In this document: positions 35,715 to 49,377 of the stretch, one piece after another
How positions within the stretch are numbered: the first letter of the stretch is position 1
Layout of the letters: each line of letters begins with the position of its first letter
Source: Andrena cerasifolii
Taxonomy: Eukaryota > Arthropoda > Insecta > Hymenoptera > Andrenidae
DNA length: 64,000 nucleotides
Assembly: GCF_050908995.1 (NCBI RefSeq)
Contig: NC_135121.1
Coordinates: 15,872,001 to 15,936,000 of the forward strand
Reading direction: 5' to 3'
Program-made: the position numbers and the translations under genes
Notes under the pieces: model-generated
The model's input: the letters and a program-made list of their open reading frames with translations, nothing else
Databases searched by the model: none
Told to the model about the DNA's origin: nothing

Positions 35715-36032
35715 TTAACCCTTCGTTGCATACTGTTGCAAATATGCAACATATATTTTCTTTTTAATCTTTTTGTTTTAACTAGCCTGTAGTGTGATGT
35801 AACTACTTTATCGCGAAAGATACATATCCTAAGTAGTTTCTAAACATTTACAAAGATCGCGCTGAACATTGTAAGTCCGCGGTTATTAAGTAATCATAAT
35901 CGTAATAGCGGCAAAAGTGGAAAAATAAAAAAAAACACAATTTTTGTATTATTCTTCTCTTATTATTATCACTTGTACGAATCCAGAAATGTATTTTTTC
36001 CAAAATCGAAGAAGTTATCAGCGAAGGGTTAA
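35715..36032. mobile_element. piggyBac-type MITE, complete, 318 bp
   Basis: TTAA at both edges (35715-35718, 36029-36032). The termini are CCCTTCGTTGC on the left and CCCTTCGCTGA when the right is read in reverse complement (9 of 11 match). TTAA plus CCC ends match the known signature of piggyBac elements. The interior is AT-rich and non-coding, so it is a deletion derivative or MITE needing a transposase elsewhere. Confidence 0.8.
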
Positions 36033-37887
36033 GAGACACAAATATATAACTTTTTACATTATCCGTGTTCCCAAGCGGTTTTCAATTAAATAGAGAATAT
36101 TATAAAATTGCGAATAATAATAAACTTGACAAAATTATGTCTGTTGAACGTGGCAAGTGTGCTAATGTTATACATTGCAGAAAAAAAAACTGGACCAACT
36201 CCTATCACGTTGTTAGTAAAACGTACAACAGAATTTAACAGGAACGCACAGCGATCCTAAGAATATTTCCCGTGGTATTATGGCTGGGCATACCTACTAT
36301 AATTTACATTAAATACGTTACAGTAAATTGGCCTTTCATTTCTGCAATATGGAGAAGCACACAATCCATAGGGTACAAGTGGGAATAGCTGAATCGTGCG
36401 TTTACGTGATGCCAATAATGGCAATAATGGCCCGCGATCACACGAGGATAATACATTTGAAGAACACCTGAAACGAAATTATCACGCGAATATTCCATTA
36501 ATCCACCACCAGACAACCCGTTCATCCAACACCGTTAAATAGCGAAAGCACAAAGCGCTGGCCACTTCATAGGCTCGCGACACAGCTCTCACTGCCTGCC
36601 TCGATCCGAGCACCGCGAAATTAGTTTCCTCCGCATTGAATAGGCTCTATCAGAGGCCGCCGGAAGTTCTTCGACCTATCGCTGTGCCGGCGTCGTCGGT
36701 TGAAAAATAGCGGACCTCCAAGTATACGTCCACGCGAAACGGTTAGCTTTTACTTTGCACAGCGGACACCTCGTTATCCTTGGAGCCTTTCATGGCCGTT
36801 TATATACGCCTACTTGAGAATAACGTCGTTATAATGAGCGAGCCACGTCCCTTTCCACACAGCTCCCTCTTTACGCGCATACTTCGCCTCTCTGTACCGA
36901 CGTCGTTTTAAGAAGAACCTCCCGTGTACTTGGCGCACTGCTAAAAGGTACACAGCCCGCCCGTCAGTTGCACCGCGTAATTGTTTATTATTTAAAGAAT
37001 ACACCGGCCCCCGGTTTCGCTACGTTTCCACCTCTGTTCAGCCGCCCCCGCGCATCCGCGCCCGTTTGATGCCGCGTCCCGCGGCGTTCCCTGCTTAGAA
37101 TCTTCGTTTAGCGTTCACCAGGTCAAGCGGAATCTTATTTTTAGCTCGCTGGAGGGGTTTATCGGTGGCGGAGGGAACGTTGAAATTAGATATTTTTCTT
37201 CGCGGAGGTTGCTTGAGCGTAATAGATTTGTCGGGCGCTAGAATGGGTCTGAAGTCCTTCTTTTGCTCGAACCCCGCACCACGGAGATTATTCTCTTCGG
37301 AATATGGTAATTTAAGGGAATTCACAAGGGAGTTGCATCTTTGTACAGCGAGCGAGAAAATAAGGAGCATGGTATTTTGTAGAAGTCAGCTGATAGTAAT
37401 GCTTGAAAGATTCAAGCAATTATAGTTGGATTATTTATACGAGTTTCTGATTGCAATATTAATTATCAGTGCACGATAGGTGGAAGGTAATATTAGAAGC
37501 TCCGTCCGCGGAAAGTAGCTAACACGGAATCAATTGCGTCGCTAAATTTTCGTATTGTAAAAATATACTTTTGGTCTGAAGTAAAATTTATACAGAAAGT
37601 TCAATCTTTTTCGATTGAAATAAATGAAGAAATAGCTCCGCGGATGATGCCACAACGATGAGACACGGATAATATTATTCGCTGGAACTTCAGTTTCACG
37701 TTTTTCAGAATCCGTTCGTCCATCTGGAAATGAAAGGATATTCTATGCTACGTGTGATATAACGACATATTCGTTCGGTAGCAAGTATTTAAAAGTACTC
37801 CACGATATTGGTAATTACGGTGGCGCATTGGATTATGCGCGTTCCACGGCTCCTATTTCAGGATAAAGCCGATACAAAGCCAGCCAA
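36033..37887. other. Non-coding stretch
   Basis: AT-rich to about 36540, then a GC-balanced patch to about 37090. Open frames up to 91 codons (37095-37370 -) have no features and are opposed by frames on the other strand. Confidence 0.5.
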
Positions 37888-37914
37888 CCCCCCACCCACC
37901 CCACCCACCCTCCC
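37888..37914 (-). other. G-quadruplex-prone tract (G-rich on minus strand)
   Basis: On the plus strand this is a run of C triplets and quadruplets (CCCCCCACCCACCCCACCC), so the minus strand carries at least four G3 runs with single-base loops, the classical quadruplex pattern. It lies about 185 bp from a G-rich tract on the opposite strand. Confidence 0.7.
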
Positions 37915-38097
37915 AAAAGCCAAGCACAAGGTCCCTGCACAACAATTCCCAATTATCGCTTAAACCTCACTAAGTGGATGCACACGATCCCTTAGTAGAT
38001 TAACCCAGGAAAATTTCTCAACGGGTTTACTAAAATATAGGGACGGCCGTGTTAATGAAAAATAACCAACCCGGTCGTCCTGTATTTCAGTCGACCA

Positions 38098-38131
38098 GGG
38101 GGGTGATGGGGGGGGGGAGGCGGAGGGTGGT
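38098..38131 (+). other. G-quadruplex-prone tract (G-rich on plus strand)
   Basis: A G7 run, a second run of about 11 G, then GGCGGAGGGTGG. At least four G runs lie within 34 bp. A long mononucleotide run is also a likely place for assembly or polymerase slippage errors. The pairing with 37888-37914 on the other strand is noted as a finding. Confidence 0.7.
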
Positions 38132-41100
38132 AGTCATTTATAATGGTTTTATCGTGATGGCCCCAGATAAAAGCGTGTCATTTATTACATTCACAAATTG
38201 AGTTCGCGGCACCTCTTAATGGAAAATTCGAATGATCCTGCCTGCTAATTATTGCTGATGGGAGACGACGATATCCTCGCACTTTAAAAGCAGCTACGCG
38301 AACGCATTTAATACATCCCCGATAATGGATTAGCTTTGGAATTAATTACGATTCCGGCGCACGGAGCTTTGTCTGGCGTACAATGGAAAGATTCGAAAGA
38401 AATTCCAACGAAACTGTCATCGTCGCATAGTGGTCCAAAATTTCTTCGGCTTTCGCGGGGAACTTTTCGTTTGAAATCTGCGAACAGAACCGTGAGCAGA
38501 GTAATTCAAAGCACGAATTTTATTATTCGAAACTATATCGAAGTGGATGAAAGTGGAGGAACTGGTGAATTGGAACGGTATAGTTGGAAATGCATCGGGT
38601 GGAATCACAATGTGTAGTGTAACTGAATCAGTTCGCCCAGTTTCGTTTAATAATTGCATCAATCGACTAAATTTATGCTTCGAACTGCACAGTCAGTCGT
38701 CGGTTAAAGTAACTTCATTTATATCGCGTATAGTGATCAGCGTGGGGGGTTGGATCGATTTCTATCAGGCGAGCAGAATATCATTCCTTGACGAATGAAT
38801 ACTTGATTCTTTTCTACTGGCTTAGGTTCGCTTTTTATGTAATTATTTTATTTTTCTCACAAATCGATCCCACTCGCGATTCTATTTCCAAATCGTTCTT
38901 ACAATCTTAAGCTGGCTCAATTAAACATTCGCAGGATCCGCTAATATATAATGAAAAAAGGGTCCGAGAGCAGCAGGCACATGCCCCAATCGGGTAATAT
39001 TGATCGAGCCCCTCTTATTGTTAGATAACAAACGTGCCACTTTAATTCGACTGGCTATCTCCATTCTCCAGGAAGGGTTAATCCTTCCTAATAAAAATAC
39101 GCTGCTGGTTCTGAAGCAGACACTACACAAGTTCATTCGTGTTGTTTAGCCCACAGCTAGCGTGGGTCGCTTAATCGCGTTAAAAGGTTATAAATGGACA
39201 TGGAAAATTCACGCCCCCGCCCCTACCCCCGCCTGGCTAAACACTGCCAATTAGGATATTTAACGTTTTTGGTAGGGAAATGATATCCCACCTCTGCATG
39301 CAGCTACACCTCTCACTGTTTCTGCCTTCGCGTTTCCATTATATCTCTGTTGGTGGTGAGTTGTGATATTTGAATAAGTGGTATGAATAGGCTAGCGAAG
39401 TTAACATAATACGTTCAAAATTTAACCAAGATTGCGGTTCAAACTCCTTCGAAACTATTACGAATCAATTTACCTTAATTTAACTTACCCCTATTTTCTA
39501 ATAGGGTTTATAACGTTTAGTGATTTGAGATGCCGTTCCATGATTCTTACCGCACTATTGACTTGTATCGATGAAGCTCATAACCCACTCGGAATATTAG
39601 AATTTCATTAAAAAGAGCCATACCCGAAGCCTTCGAAGCGAGGGTGTACATAATCTGTTCGCAGCTATTACTGCCTACAGACACGCGTGTACATGTTTTC
39701 CCTTCAAACTGACGATTTACCACGATTCTATCGCCAGTCGATAGGGGAGGGGGCGCTCTTTTTTTACTCCCCTGATAGGTTGCGACCTCGGAAAGTCGAG
39801 CGAGCAGCATCCGACGCGACTCGAATTAGCGCGCCATTCTTCGTTAACGATCCGCGATTCGTCCACCAGCAGGGAGGAAAATAAAAGACGGGAGAGCCCT
39901 GTTAATGCACGGGAATGCGTTTCTGGCATTTTGCCTCGTCAATTAGCACGGATTTATGTGTAAGCTTATTGAAGCATCGCCGCATAGAGACGGCCGTTCA
40001 ACGAGCAGGTGCAATAGAGGACTACACGGGGGACGTATAAAAAATTCTCCGGCAATAAACGCCAGACGAAAATCTTCATTCACCTGCATCGTTAGCCGCC
40101 GAGTAACGTTATGCGGCGGCAGATCGAGAGCGGTTACCGATTCTAAAGGGGAGCTTCTATTCAGGTTTTTAATTGGCGACGCATGCTGGAATATCTCCAG
40201 CACGGTGTGCACGCCTGTCACACGAGATTCAAACGATGATACCGAGGGTAGCGTGCAGAGAGATTGAAACGCTGATAATCTAAATGTCTAAATGAGTAAC
40301 AGTGTTTACTGTCGTACTTTACTAGAATCTTTCGTTGACAATTTCTCGTGTCGTTGAGAAATGGGAAACTTTTCGATTTATGCCACTGGAAATGTTTATT
40401 GCGTCAGCCGAGTAATTAAAGTGTTTTCGCGGGACTATTTTTATAAGCATTGCCTAAATAAAGCAATGTCATCGGTGATCGCAAGTGGAGATGTACCGCT
40501 TTCAACTTTCAAGAGTAACGGCTCGTACGTAGCAACCCCTTTATACCAGTCGCCCCTACACGTTAGTACAAGAAGACGCAGCAAAATCGTGTGGTTAACA
40601 CCGAGGTTGCCGTGGCGGGCAAGTGACAATCGATACATACACCTATTCAGTAGACAGGCTGGGTAAACCCGCGCCTTTGGCTCGGGGACCTATGACACCC
40701 CAGATACATTGTTTGAGATGCTGTTAGTCGTGTCCCGATCCAGTCAGCAAAGAGTTGCCACGAGGGTGGGATCGATGTAAAGCCCCGCAGAGAGATACAC
40801 ACCGAGAACGAGGATAAACAGAGCGACGTGGATCGACGTGCGGAGAGGTGTAGCTTTCCTCTGTGGAAGGAAAAAGGGGAAGGAAAATGTGTTCGACAAG
40901 AGAGAGAGAAGAGAGGGATTGGGGTGAAGTGCTGTTTGAAATTTAGGACGAAAGATTATCCCTTCGAAGGGGATTGATCTATATTTCACCATGGAGCTGG
41001 ATTTTTTAGGCAATTTTGGGGAGGTTGGATGTTAGTGTTATTATTATTAATATAACAAGAGTATCCCACCAATACAAAATACAAATTACAATAAATTACA

Positions 41101-42304
41101 TACCTAAATAAATAAACGTTGACATCGAGATATCAGTTAAACTCGACAGAAATTAATTGTTAGCTGTCCCTGAGCATGTCCATGGTAATAGATTTATATT
41201 CACGCAAAGAGTCGAGAAAACACATCCACATTTACGGATAGATGGTTGATTGTAATGTGAGGGGTACATTCACTTTTGAATAATCTGTTCGTTTGTTTGG
41301 ATTATCACGTCCCACTTCATATAAACGATTGTTTCAAGATATATATCGTCTTACGATATTGTTCCGAAGGAATGGATTTAAATATCAACAGTAAAGGTGT
41401 GCAAAGATTGTAATATTTCGATATTCGTAAATCGTTGAATTTGATAGTTTCAGGCCAAGTCACGAAGTTATTGCTCCGCGGTAATTGTTCACGAATTCTT
41501 CAATTTCGGAACAAGAGATTTCATACGAGGCCAGAGGTACGCGTGTGTCGTGAAGTATCAGACCCGTGTCGCGGTGGGGAATTAAATTGAGCGTGAATGT
41601 GGAGATATCGAGCTCGAAATCGAGAAACGCGAGCGCGTCGAATGAAAGGACAGCGTATTAATCATCCAGGGCAGGAACTAATGCTTTCGCGCATCCTGAA
41701 AAATGATCTGCCGCCAGTGTGCGTTCATTATATGCCGGACCGATCAGATTTAATGGTTAATATGGATAAATTGCAAATGACATCTGTTTATCGGACAAAC
41801 GCAGCGTATGAGCCGACCGTCCCCGCTGGATATTTATACGAATATACGTGTTTATCGGACGGCAGATACGAAATGAATGTCCTCCGAGGAGTGGGCTGTA
41901 AATGACACGATTTTTGGGGACACGTGAATTGCGCTGGGAGCAGATCGATTCATAAAAAGAGAAATTTATCTCATCTGGTGTACGGAACCGCTGATACGCG
42001 TGCCTCTGTTCTCCTGGTAAAATTAATTGCAAACGAAATACGAAGGAATAGGAGCTGAGCTTCGTCCCTTGATACCTGCGAAATTAAGAAAGACATGTCG
42101 ACGCAGTCGCAACACTTTCAATTAGTATAATAATTATAATTATGCAAAAATTCCATAATATTATTAGGAGCAATATTGATTTTTTAATAAATTGCTCGTG
42201 AAGCATTTAATATGAACAGGACAGAGTTCTAGTATTGAAGTAACTAACTAAATAATTCACTCGTCTCAATGTCGATAGTAAGCAACCCCCCTCGTCGCGA
42301 TGTA
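38132..42304. other. Non-coding stretch
   Basis: Composition alternates and open frames reach about 100 codons (39956-40267 +; 40361-40666 +; 41597-41905 +). None has a domain or consistent splice context. A purine-rich tract lies at about 40865-40915. An AT-rich stretch at 41030-41130 is unremarkable. No element edges were recognised. Confidence 0.5.
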
Positions 42305-43018
42305 TTAAGGGGTTAGTCCACTGTGAAGTCGTGAAATATTGTCATTTTTTTAGGATTTATTTTTTAGTAAACGGAATGTGCAATGTAAATAATGTTTTGT
42401 CTACTTATTAATACACTTATTGACAGTATAAAAAAACTGTTTTAAATTTTTAACTCTTTGTTTTAAATATATATCGCACTGATGTGAGCGCCTTGAGAAA
42501 GCGATGTAGTGCTGGTGCGATTCCGGGAGAACGACGCGTTTGAAACAAGAAATTCAAAGTGTGTTGTAATCATTATGAGTGTGGTTATCGCCGGAGCCAT
42601 GATTATTTTTACTGATAAAAAATTAACAAAACAGCGGAGGTTTGAAGTTTAAGTGTCGCAATACGGTCAATTTTTCAATCATTTTTCCTTGTGAAAAGTA
42701 TGAAACGGTTAATCAAAAAAGGTTTACGTGGTCCCGGCCGTAGCCACTGATGTGCTGACTAACATGTAAAAATTACAGACTGACTGGGCAAGTTTTTTTT
42801 GCAATCACCTGCACCAGTTGAAAAAAGGTTGTTTTGAGATAATCGCGTTTAAAGTTTTAAAACGAATTAAAAAAATTCTTTTAATTTTTTTTGTATAATA
42901 TAAGAGTAGCTTAATAAATACCAAAAAGATTTATTGCATTATATATTGAATCTACGGAGAAACGAATCTTGAAAAATAGCTTAATTTTTCAAACCGTCAC
43001 AGTGGACTGACCCCTTAA
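42305..43018. mobile_element. Complete TTAA/GGGG element, 714 bp
   Basis: Both edges are TTAA (42305-42308, 43015-43018). The left terminus, GGGGTTAGTCCACTGTGA, matches the reverse complement of the right, GGGGTCAGTCCACTGTGA, at 17 of 18 positions. The interior is AT-rich with only short open frames; it contains GCGATGTAGTGCTGGTGCG around 42503 and no transposase. The well-kept ends make this the clearest member of the TTAA/GGGG group in the window. The GGGGTTA start is shared with the element at 6007 and closely resembled by the one at 56586 (GGGGTAACG). Confidence 0.9.
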
Positions 43019-43995
43019 TGTAGATATCCCATTAAATGTAATTAGTATCACCAAATAAGATTCTTCTGAGTGTCCAATGATCACGGTGCATTTACACTGT
43101 CTTCACAGCTGATTGTTCCTTCGAATTGTCCCAGTTTAGTTTGATGTCGTCGAGACGAGGCTTCGTGGCCTGAAGATAGGGGGATTGCGCAGTCGTTCCA
43201 CGTCTAGGGGAGGGAAAGAACAAACGCAGTGCAGGTCGTTGGGTGTAGGAGAGAAGTGCAGGTTGTACTTCTACCTGCGAGAACAAGGGTGGCCTGGCCG
43301 ACGGTAATTCGATACAGCAAGTGGTCGCGTTTCGGACAACTTGTCACTTAGCCCCCTGTCGATGTAGTGTAGCCCATGGCCTGTCCCTTGTTAGGAAGCA
43401 AACCCCATTAAATTGGCAACAAAGAAGTGACTGCTTCGAGGATCGCGTTTCACCGACCAGTTTCTCTGCGACGCTTCTCCTCCGATATCCGACAAGTGGA
43501 ATTAAAGAAGAATTTCAGGGCTTCTGTCGGACCTCCCGAACCCTTGTAGCTCCTAGTCTCTTGACGGATCGTTAGCGGTGCTCGTAAGCTTGCTATCGTG
43601 TCGTTAAGTGGCGGCTATACTTTCAGAATCATCTTGCTCGCGGATAGGGCAAATCCGGGACAGTTGGCCCACCTAATAAAGAAGGGTTATTAAAACTAAT
43701 ACCGATATTATTTATCTTACTAAACCTAATATGTTTAAAAATTTATGCTGATTACAAAGAAGTGGTCAATATTTATATTAAAACAATGCTTTTGCTGAAA
43801 ATCGTGCCGAGGCTTCTCACCCGGATTCACCCTATCGTCGGTAGTCTCAGAAACAATTTTCTGGAGGCAGTGTTATTTCCATCGTGCAGAGAAATGTATG
43901 GGGATATAAAGCTTTTGCAGGTACGAAATTCCTCCCTCTTTGTCTTATGTGCACTTGACAGAAGCGAGGTGTGTTTATGCTAAGTAATAGTTTGA

Positions 43996-44023
43996 CTGGT
44001 GTCGGCGTGTTTTCACGCCGAGG
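43996..44023 (-). repeat. 28-bp hairpin-bearing dispersed repeat, copy 2
   Basis: The reverse complement matches 3205-3232 at 26 of 28 positions and keeps the CGGCG/CGCCG stem; the central bases AAAAC are unchanged. Flanks differ, so selection, repeated insertion of a tiny element or a shared 3' end are all possible. Confidence 0.7.
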
Positions 44024-47000
44024 AATCTGCGCCCTGTGTACACCCAGTTTCTGTCTGTTTTTACGTTTACTATTTTTTCGAAAGCATCGAAAGGTTTCCA
44101 CAAGAGTCTTTGAACGTTTACTTCGAAAATAAATCAAGCTAGGGGCTGAATTTGTACGCTGCGCAAAATTCTCCGTGTGCAAACGATCGGCAATCTGTCA
44201 GCTGACGGACACAAAGGGGGTATTTTTGGAAACCTTACGCCACTCAATGTGTTGATCAAAGCGGCATCGGAAATCTACAGAAATTGGATGATTGATAGGT
44301 ACTATTTTCTACAAATATGTCAGCTCCACGGTTTCCTTCAAACAGTACTACATATATGCTTTAAAACGCTACATAGAAACTATTACAAAATATCCACCGT
44401 CGTTCCTCCCACTGTCTCACTTTCAGCAGCTTCAAACATTCAGCGCGATTGTTCCCCTAAAGTTTCTTCAATCAAATTTCATAATTGCTCGGATTTATCG
44501 CCAGTCGTATTTATGGAATAATTAGGGAATTACACGAGCCCCGGGGACAGCGACCAGACCAAACATTTGGTTCGACACACAGCTTTGTCCATAATATGTA
44601 GTTCCAGCCAGTAACAGCGAAACTCTAGCAGTGATTTAGCTGGAGCTTTAGGATACCGTAGCAACGTGTCGAAATTTCCATTGCGGAGGGTGTGACGCGT
44701 GTCTTCCCGTGGATCTTTTGAATTTCAAACGTAACAGAAACAGAAAGCAGTAATTAATATATTCTGGGGTCAGAGGACGGAGTCTATTGCCAGCTCGCAC
44801 GATACCTGAACGAGAAGCCTCGATTACAGGCAACTCCCTTTAACTTCTATCCAACTAATTACTCGATCCATAACTTTGCATCTATTACAGCATAATTGGC
44901 AGACTAACCGTGACCCTCCCACTTTTCTCGCTGGCTTCCCGTTTCGCGAACCCGTTCAAACTTTTATTTAAAAATAGAACAGGGGTTAATTATTAACTGA
45001 TGGCTAAGAGACTACTTTGTTGCTACCCTTTCTACACCACCAGCGACGATTATTTACGGAAGAAAAAAGGTTTAAATTGTTCAACATATGTCTACTACGT
45101 TCTTTAAAAAAAAAAATCGTTTCTTTCAGCATTACAGCGTTAGACTTCCTTTTTACCCAAGACTTCATCATTAAAGTAAAGTGACAATCATTGTAAAATT
45201 CATTTTAGAATTTTTAAAAAATACATTTTGATAGTACTCGCAATCAGTTTGAATTCCTTAAAAAGCTTTTTAAAATATTTCCCTTGTAATGTTGTTTAAT
45301 TTTTACATTTGCAATATAGATTCATTATGATGGCAGCGCGTATTACCTACATTGCGTTCAGTACAATTTCGTTCCAAACATAAAGTTTTAATGAACGTGG
45401 ACAATGTAGTTCCCAGTACTTTCCCTTGGCAGGGTTCGTCCCTCAATATTTAATCATGTCACCTGCCTACAAACCTCGTCTACAAAGACTTTCCAGTCAG
45501 CCACAAATTCGCTTCTGATGCACTTCGGTAATCAAATATAGCATGTAAATTCGGAGGTAAATTTTAATTTCATTTAGGAAACTTTTATCGTAAAAGAAAA
45601 AAGTTGCGAAAATATGGAAATTTCGTTAATTAGCGCGTGCATTATGGAGCACAGATAGTACGTGTTACATGAAAATCACGTGGCGTTGTAGAGGGTTGAA
45701 TAATAGATACTTACTATTGCGTGCAAGGACTTCAGTGGCATTAAAGATTTAAAGTGGCGCGGTGTATAAATGAGATATAAATGAATGTCTGCGCGAAGAA
45801 TGCCGAAGAACGATTCGATAAAGTCAATTATACCGTGCCTGATGCTTGTTATGCATAATTAAAAATTGAAGTTTCGCACTCGCTGGGTAGCGCTATTCAC
45901 GGTGGAACGCAGAGTGGGGTCCATTTAAATAATAGGATTATGGTATATTTCGGAGGCCCTCTAATGTATTTACGTACACGTGATCGCAATGGAACATAAC
46001 TTACTCTGGTTGCGCGTGATGTTATCATTTTCTCGTTTGCGCGGACTAAATTTTGCATACCGCGTTTCGCGAGTGCCGCAGACTCGCGACATTTAAAAAC
46101 TGCAGTTGTTTAAATAATCCATCGGCGAAGATTTGGACGGTGAAATTGAAATGGTGACTGTTATTATTAGCATATTACGATTATTGGTGGTACAATCAGG
46201 AGCACAGTGATTATTCAATCAAGATGAAAACAGAAATGAATAATAAAATTCATAGAAATGAATCTTTTTGTCAGGCAACCTACGAGGAAATCCATTAACC
46301 GTACTGGGCTAAAAATTAATACAGTAAATCGATGTGAAATGTATATTAGAAAATATATTCAAATTTAAATAACACCTAACTATATTTTTTTTTATCTGAC
46401 TTTCGTGTTATTTATAACTAAAAATAAGCTCTTTCCTCGACCGTTGGTGCATCGTTTCGATGGAATTCGAGCTGTGCTGAAAGCAGAATTACAAAAGTGC
46501 CCGAGGTGATTTGGTCCATGCATTCTATCATAATTAACGACATGTCTTTAATTGCCTCGTGGACCACGTGACGTTTAAAGAGGGGGAAAGAGAAGCACGC
46601 ACAGTCGGGGATGGTTTTTGAAACTATTAGTCCCTTTCAGGGCGATTGAATTCTCATCGCAGGACGGTAGTGACAGCCGCGAGTATTTCTCCATGAAGGA
46701 CAATATTTTTCCTCAGCCAGGAGGTTTTCATTTTAATTCCAGTCTCTACGCAACTTTCGCGACAATATTTTTTCGAATACTGCATGCGTTGAATGATTAG
46801 TCCATTCGTTGTGGGAAATGCAGCAAAAGGGCGAGGCTTCTATTCCCTGAAACATATTTCCATTTCTTTTTGATCGTGTATTATATTCGTCTGTGCTGTT
46901 CGCGTTTTTCGAAACCGCCGCGGTTGATTTTCCTTTTGCCTTTTGGTGGGTAAGCTATTTTCGTTACACAAAAGACTTCGGAATCAGGTTACACGGCACG

Positions 47001-48298
47001 CTTACATTTGTTTCTCCCGTATCTTTCATCTTTTCTTGTTTCCTGCGTGCTGTTGGATCCACGGAATACGGTGGTCCCCCTTTATTCTCGTAACAAAAGC
47101 ACGAAAACCGACCACCGTCTGCTTGGAAGTGCTGCACTTGCTTGCCCTTGCTGATAGAGTTTCGGGGTAAGAGGGAAATGTGTGAAAATTTTACGTTTTA
47201 ATTGGAATGTTTGATAAATCGGCTTGCAGCTGCTGCTATGGGAACGTTTACGAAGATCGCGAAGTGACGTTTCTGCGCCCTATTCGAACTAAAACTGCCC
47301 TATTTGCATCGTCGTACAATGCAAGGACATCGATTATTCCAGGTAATTAGTCAACGCGATAATAATTAAAACACGAAGGATAATTATTCACCACGCGATG
47401 ATATATTTATAAAGGAGAAATTGTAAAAATATTTAATTGTTTCCTTCGCTCCAGCTGCTGGGTACGCAATTCCTCCACCTCTGTGCCATATTCTCTTTAA
47501 AACTAATATTCTTGTGGGATTCGTCTCCCTTTCCTCTATTTTTCTGAAGCTTTCAACGCTTTCCAGGATGTAGAAGTATCACTCCCAGAGATATAGTTTT
47601 CTTTTCCCTCGTCCTCTTCATATCTGTTTCCCTTCATTACCAGACTAAACATGCAAGCGATTTTCACTATGGCCTTCCGCAAACGTCGCGTAGCACACCA
47701 ATAATATTGCTGGATTGCCTAACGTTAAAAACGCTAATTCAAGCTTCCCTTTGCAAGTTATTAATATTCATATAACACAAGAATAATGTCCCTGGTATGC
47801 ACGCTAACACATATTTCACCCTTGCAACGTGTTACTTCTTTACGAAGAATGGATCACCACTACTACGTCACACCGTCCTGGACAATACCAACTCCTTCAC
47901 AATTTTCCATTCAAATTATTATAAGCCCTTCTATTCCAGTTCGCAGAAAGCTTGTTTCAAAACGGCCCTTCCCCTTGCCAAACCTATTGAAACCTTCCCG
48001 TGATCAAGTTTCCACTGCAATCCAACAGGAGAATTTGCATAATTTGCTTAAAAAAACCTTTTCGATTTTCAGAAGAGGGGTCTAAATTAAAAAGCGGTCT
48101 ATTTCTGATCCTGTCGAGCAACACAGCGTGCCCATCGTTCCTTCGTCGCAGTCATTCAAGTCTCTTGAACGCTCCCTACTCGCCCGGCGATATTTCCCCC
48201 GCTGGCGCAGCGGATGATTTTCATTTCGGCCTGAATCGCTGTCGGCGTGCTTTTTCCGACTCGCATGTAACGGGACGAAGCGAGAGGGGAAGAGGAGC

Positions 48299-48318
48299 AG
48301 AGAGAGAGAGAGAGAGAG
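48299..48318. repeat. (GA)n run
   Basis: About nine uninterrupted AG units. GA runs are known binding platforms for GAGA-type factors in insects, but no function is shown here. Confidence 0.9.
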
Positions 48319-49377
48319 CGTGGAAAAAGCGGAAAAACACCGTCGACCCAGGCCGCGTTTTCTATGGCCGATTCAAATTATGCGACGGTCATTATGGTAA
48401 TAACCGTTCGCGTATCTCACCGGCTATTAATTCCAGCAACGGCACGAGCCCGAGTATTTACGGACGGAACGGTATTCCGTGTGCAGCGACAACGGGCGAC
48501 AGCGGGCCGCTGGAAAACAGCAACAGCAGCCTGTATTAAAAGCCGGAAAATTGAAAGCGAAACACCGCGTCGACCGCGTTGGCCGTTCAATCGGGGAGAT
48601 ACGACGGGGTCCGCGGAATGAAAAAAAGGAACGGCAAGGAAACGAGGGGCCGTGTGTAGGAGGGGCGGGACGGAGAAGAGGAAGCAGCACGAAGGGAGAG
48701 ACTACGAGGTCGGAGGGTTTGCAGCGGCTGGAATGGCGGGCAAAAAACGGATGATAACGAGGAACTCGCGGGACAGTGTATTTTTGCGATCCGCATCTCG
48801 TAAAATTTCATTCGGATCCATTTTTTTGCGGTGTTTTTTTTTTTATCTGTTTTTATCTGTCGTTAACACGCAGCAAACCCGAATATACTTTCCCTCGGTG
48901 AAACCTGATGCACGCCGACGACTCGGCTCCTCTCGCCTGGCCGGCGTCTGCTCGACTCGGTTACTGCGAGCAGAAATGCATCGAGGAGTCGACGTTTTAT
49001 CCACCCCGGGTGAATCGAGGGGAAAGATTGTCCGCTCGTGGATCGTCTGAAAGGAATATTCATGGTGGTTTTACTGTGGGAGAAGGGATCGTCGGTGTAT
49101 TTATCTGTGTTCGTTTTCAACTTTCTTAATGGATGCAATGGAATTGATGTCCGCGTGAAAAAGTGTTTAATGAGACGCGTAGATTGCGTTGTATGAAAGA
49201 AACGATGTGGCGAGATACAGGTGGGTAGGGTTGAGTCACATGGTCACAGTGCAAAGCTGAGGAAAACTGAACGTGAGAGGGCAAGGGAATTAGGTCTGTC
49301 TGTGGTCAGACAGACTTCCAAGGTACATCACCTAATTCTGACATGCAAATTTTTGTGAAAGTTTGCACACATGTGGA

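Larger units (their letters stand above)
43019..49377. other. Non-coding stretch with a few repeat fragments
   Basis: It holds the hairpin repeat copy at 43996-44023, a fragment reading ATAGGGCAAATCCGGGACAG at about 43644, and GA and purine runs around 48299-48318. A GC-richer block at 48170-49050 produces overlapping open frames on both strands (179 codons at 48000-48539 +; 132 codons at 48652-49050 +). They are low-complexity and without recognisable domains. Confidence 0.5.

Noticed and set aside
48000..48539. 179-codon plus-strand frame
   Set aside because: It contains the GA repeat as Arg/Glu residues, and no domain was recognised.
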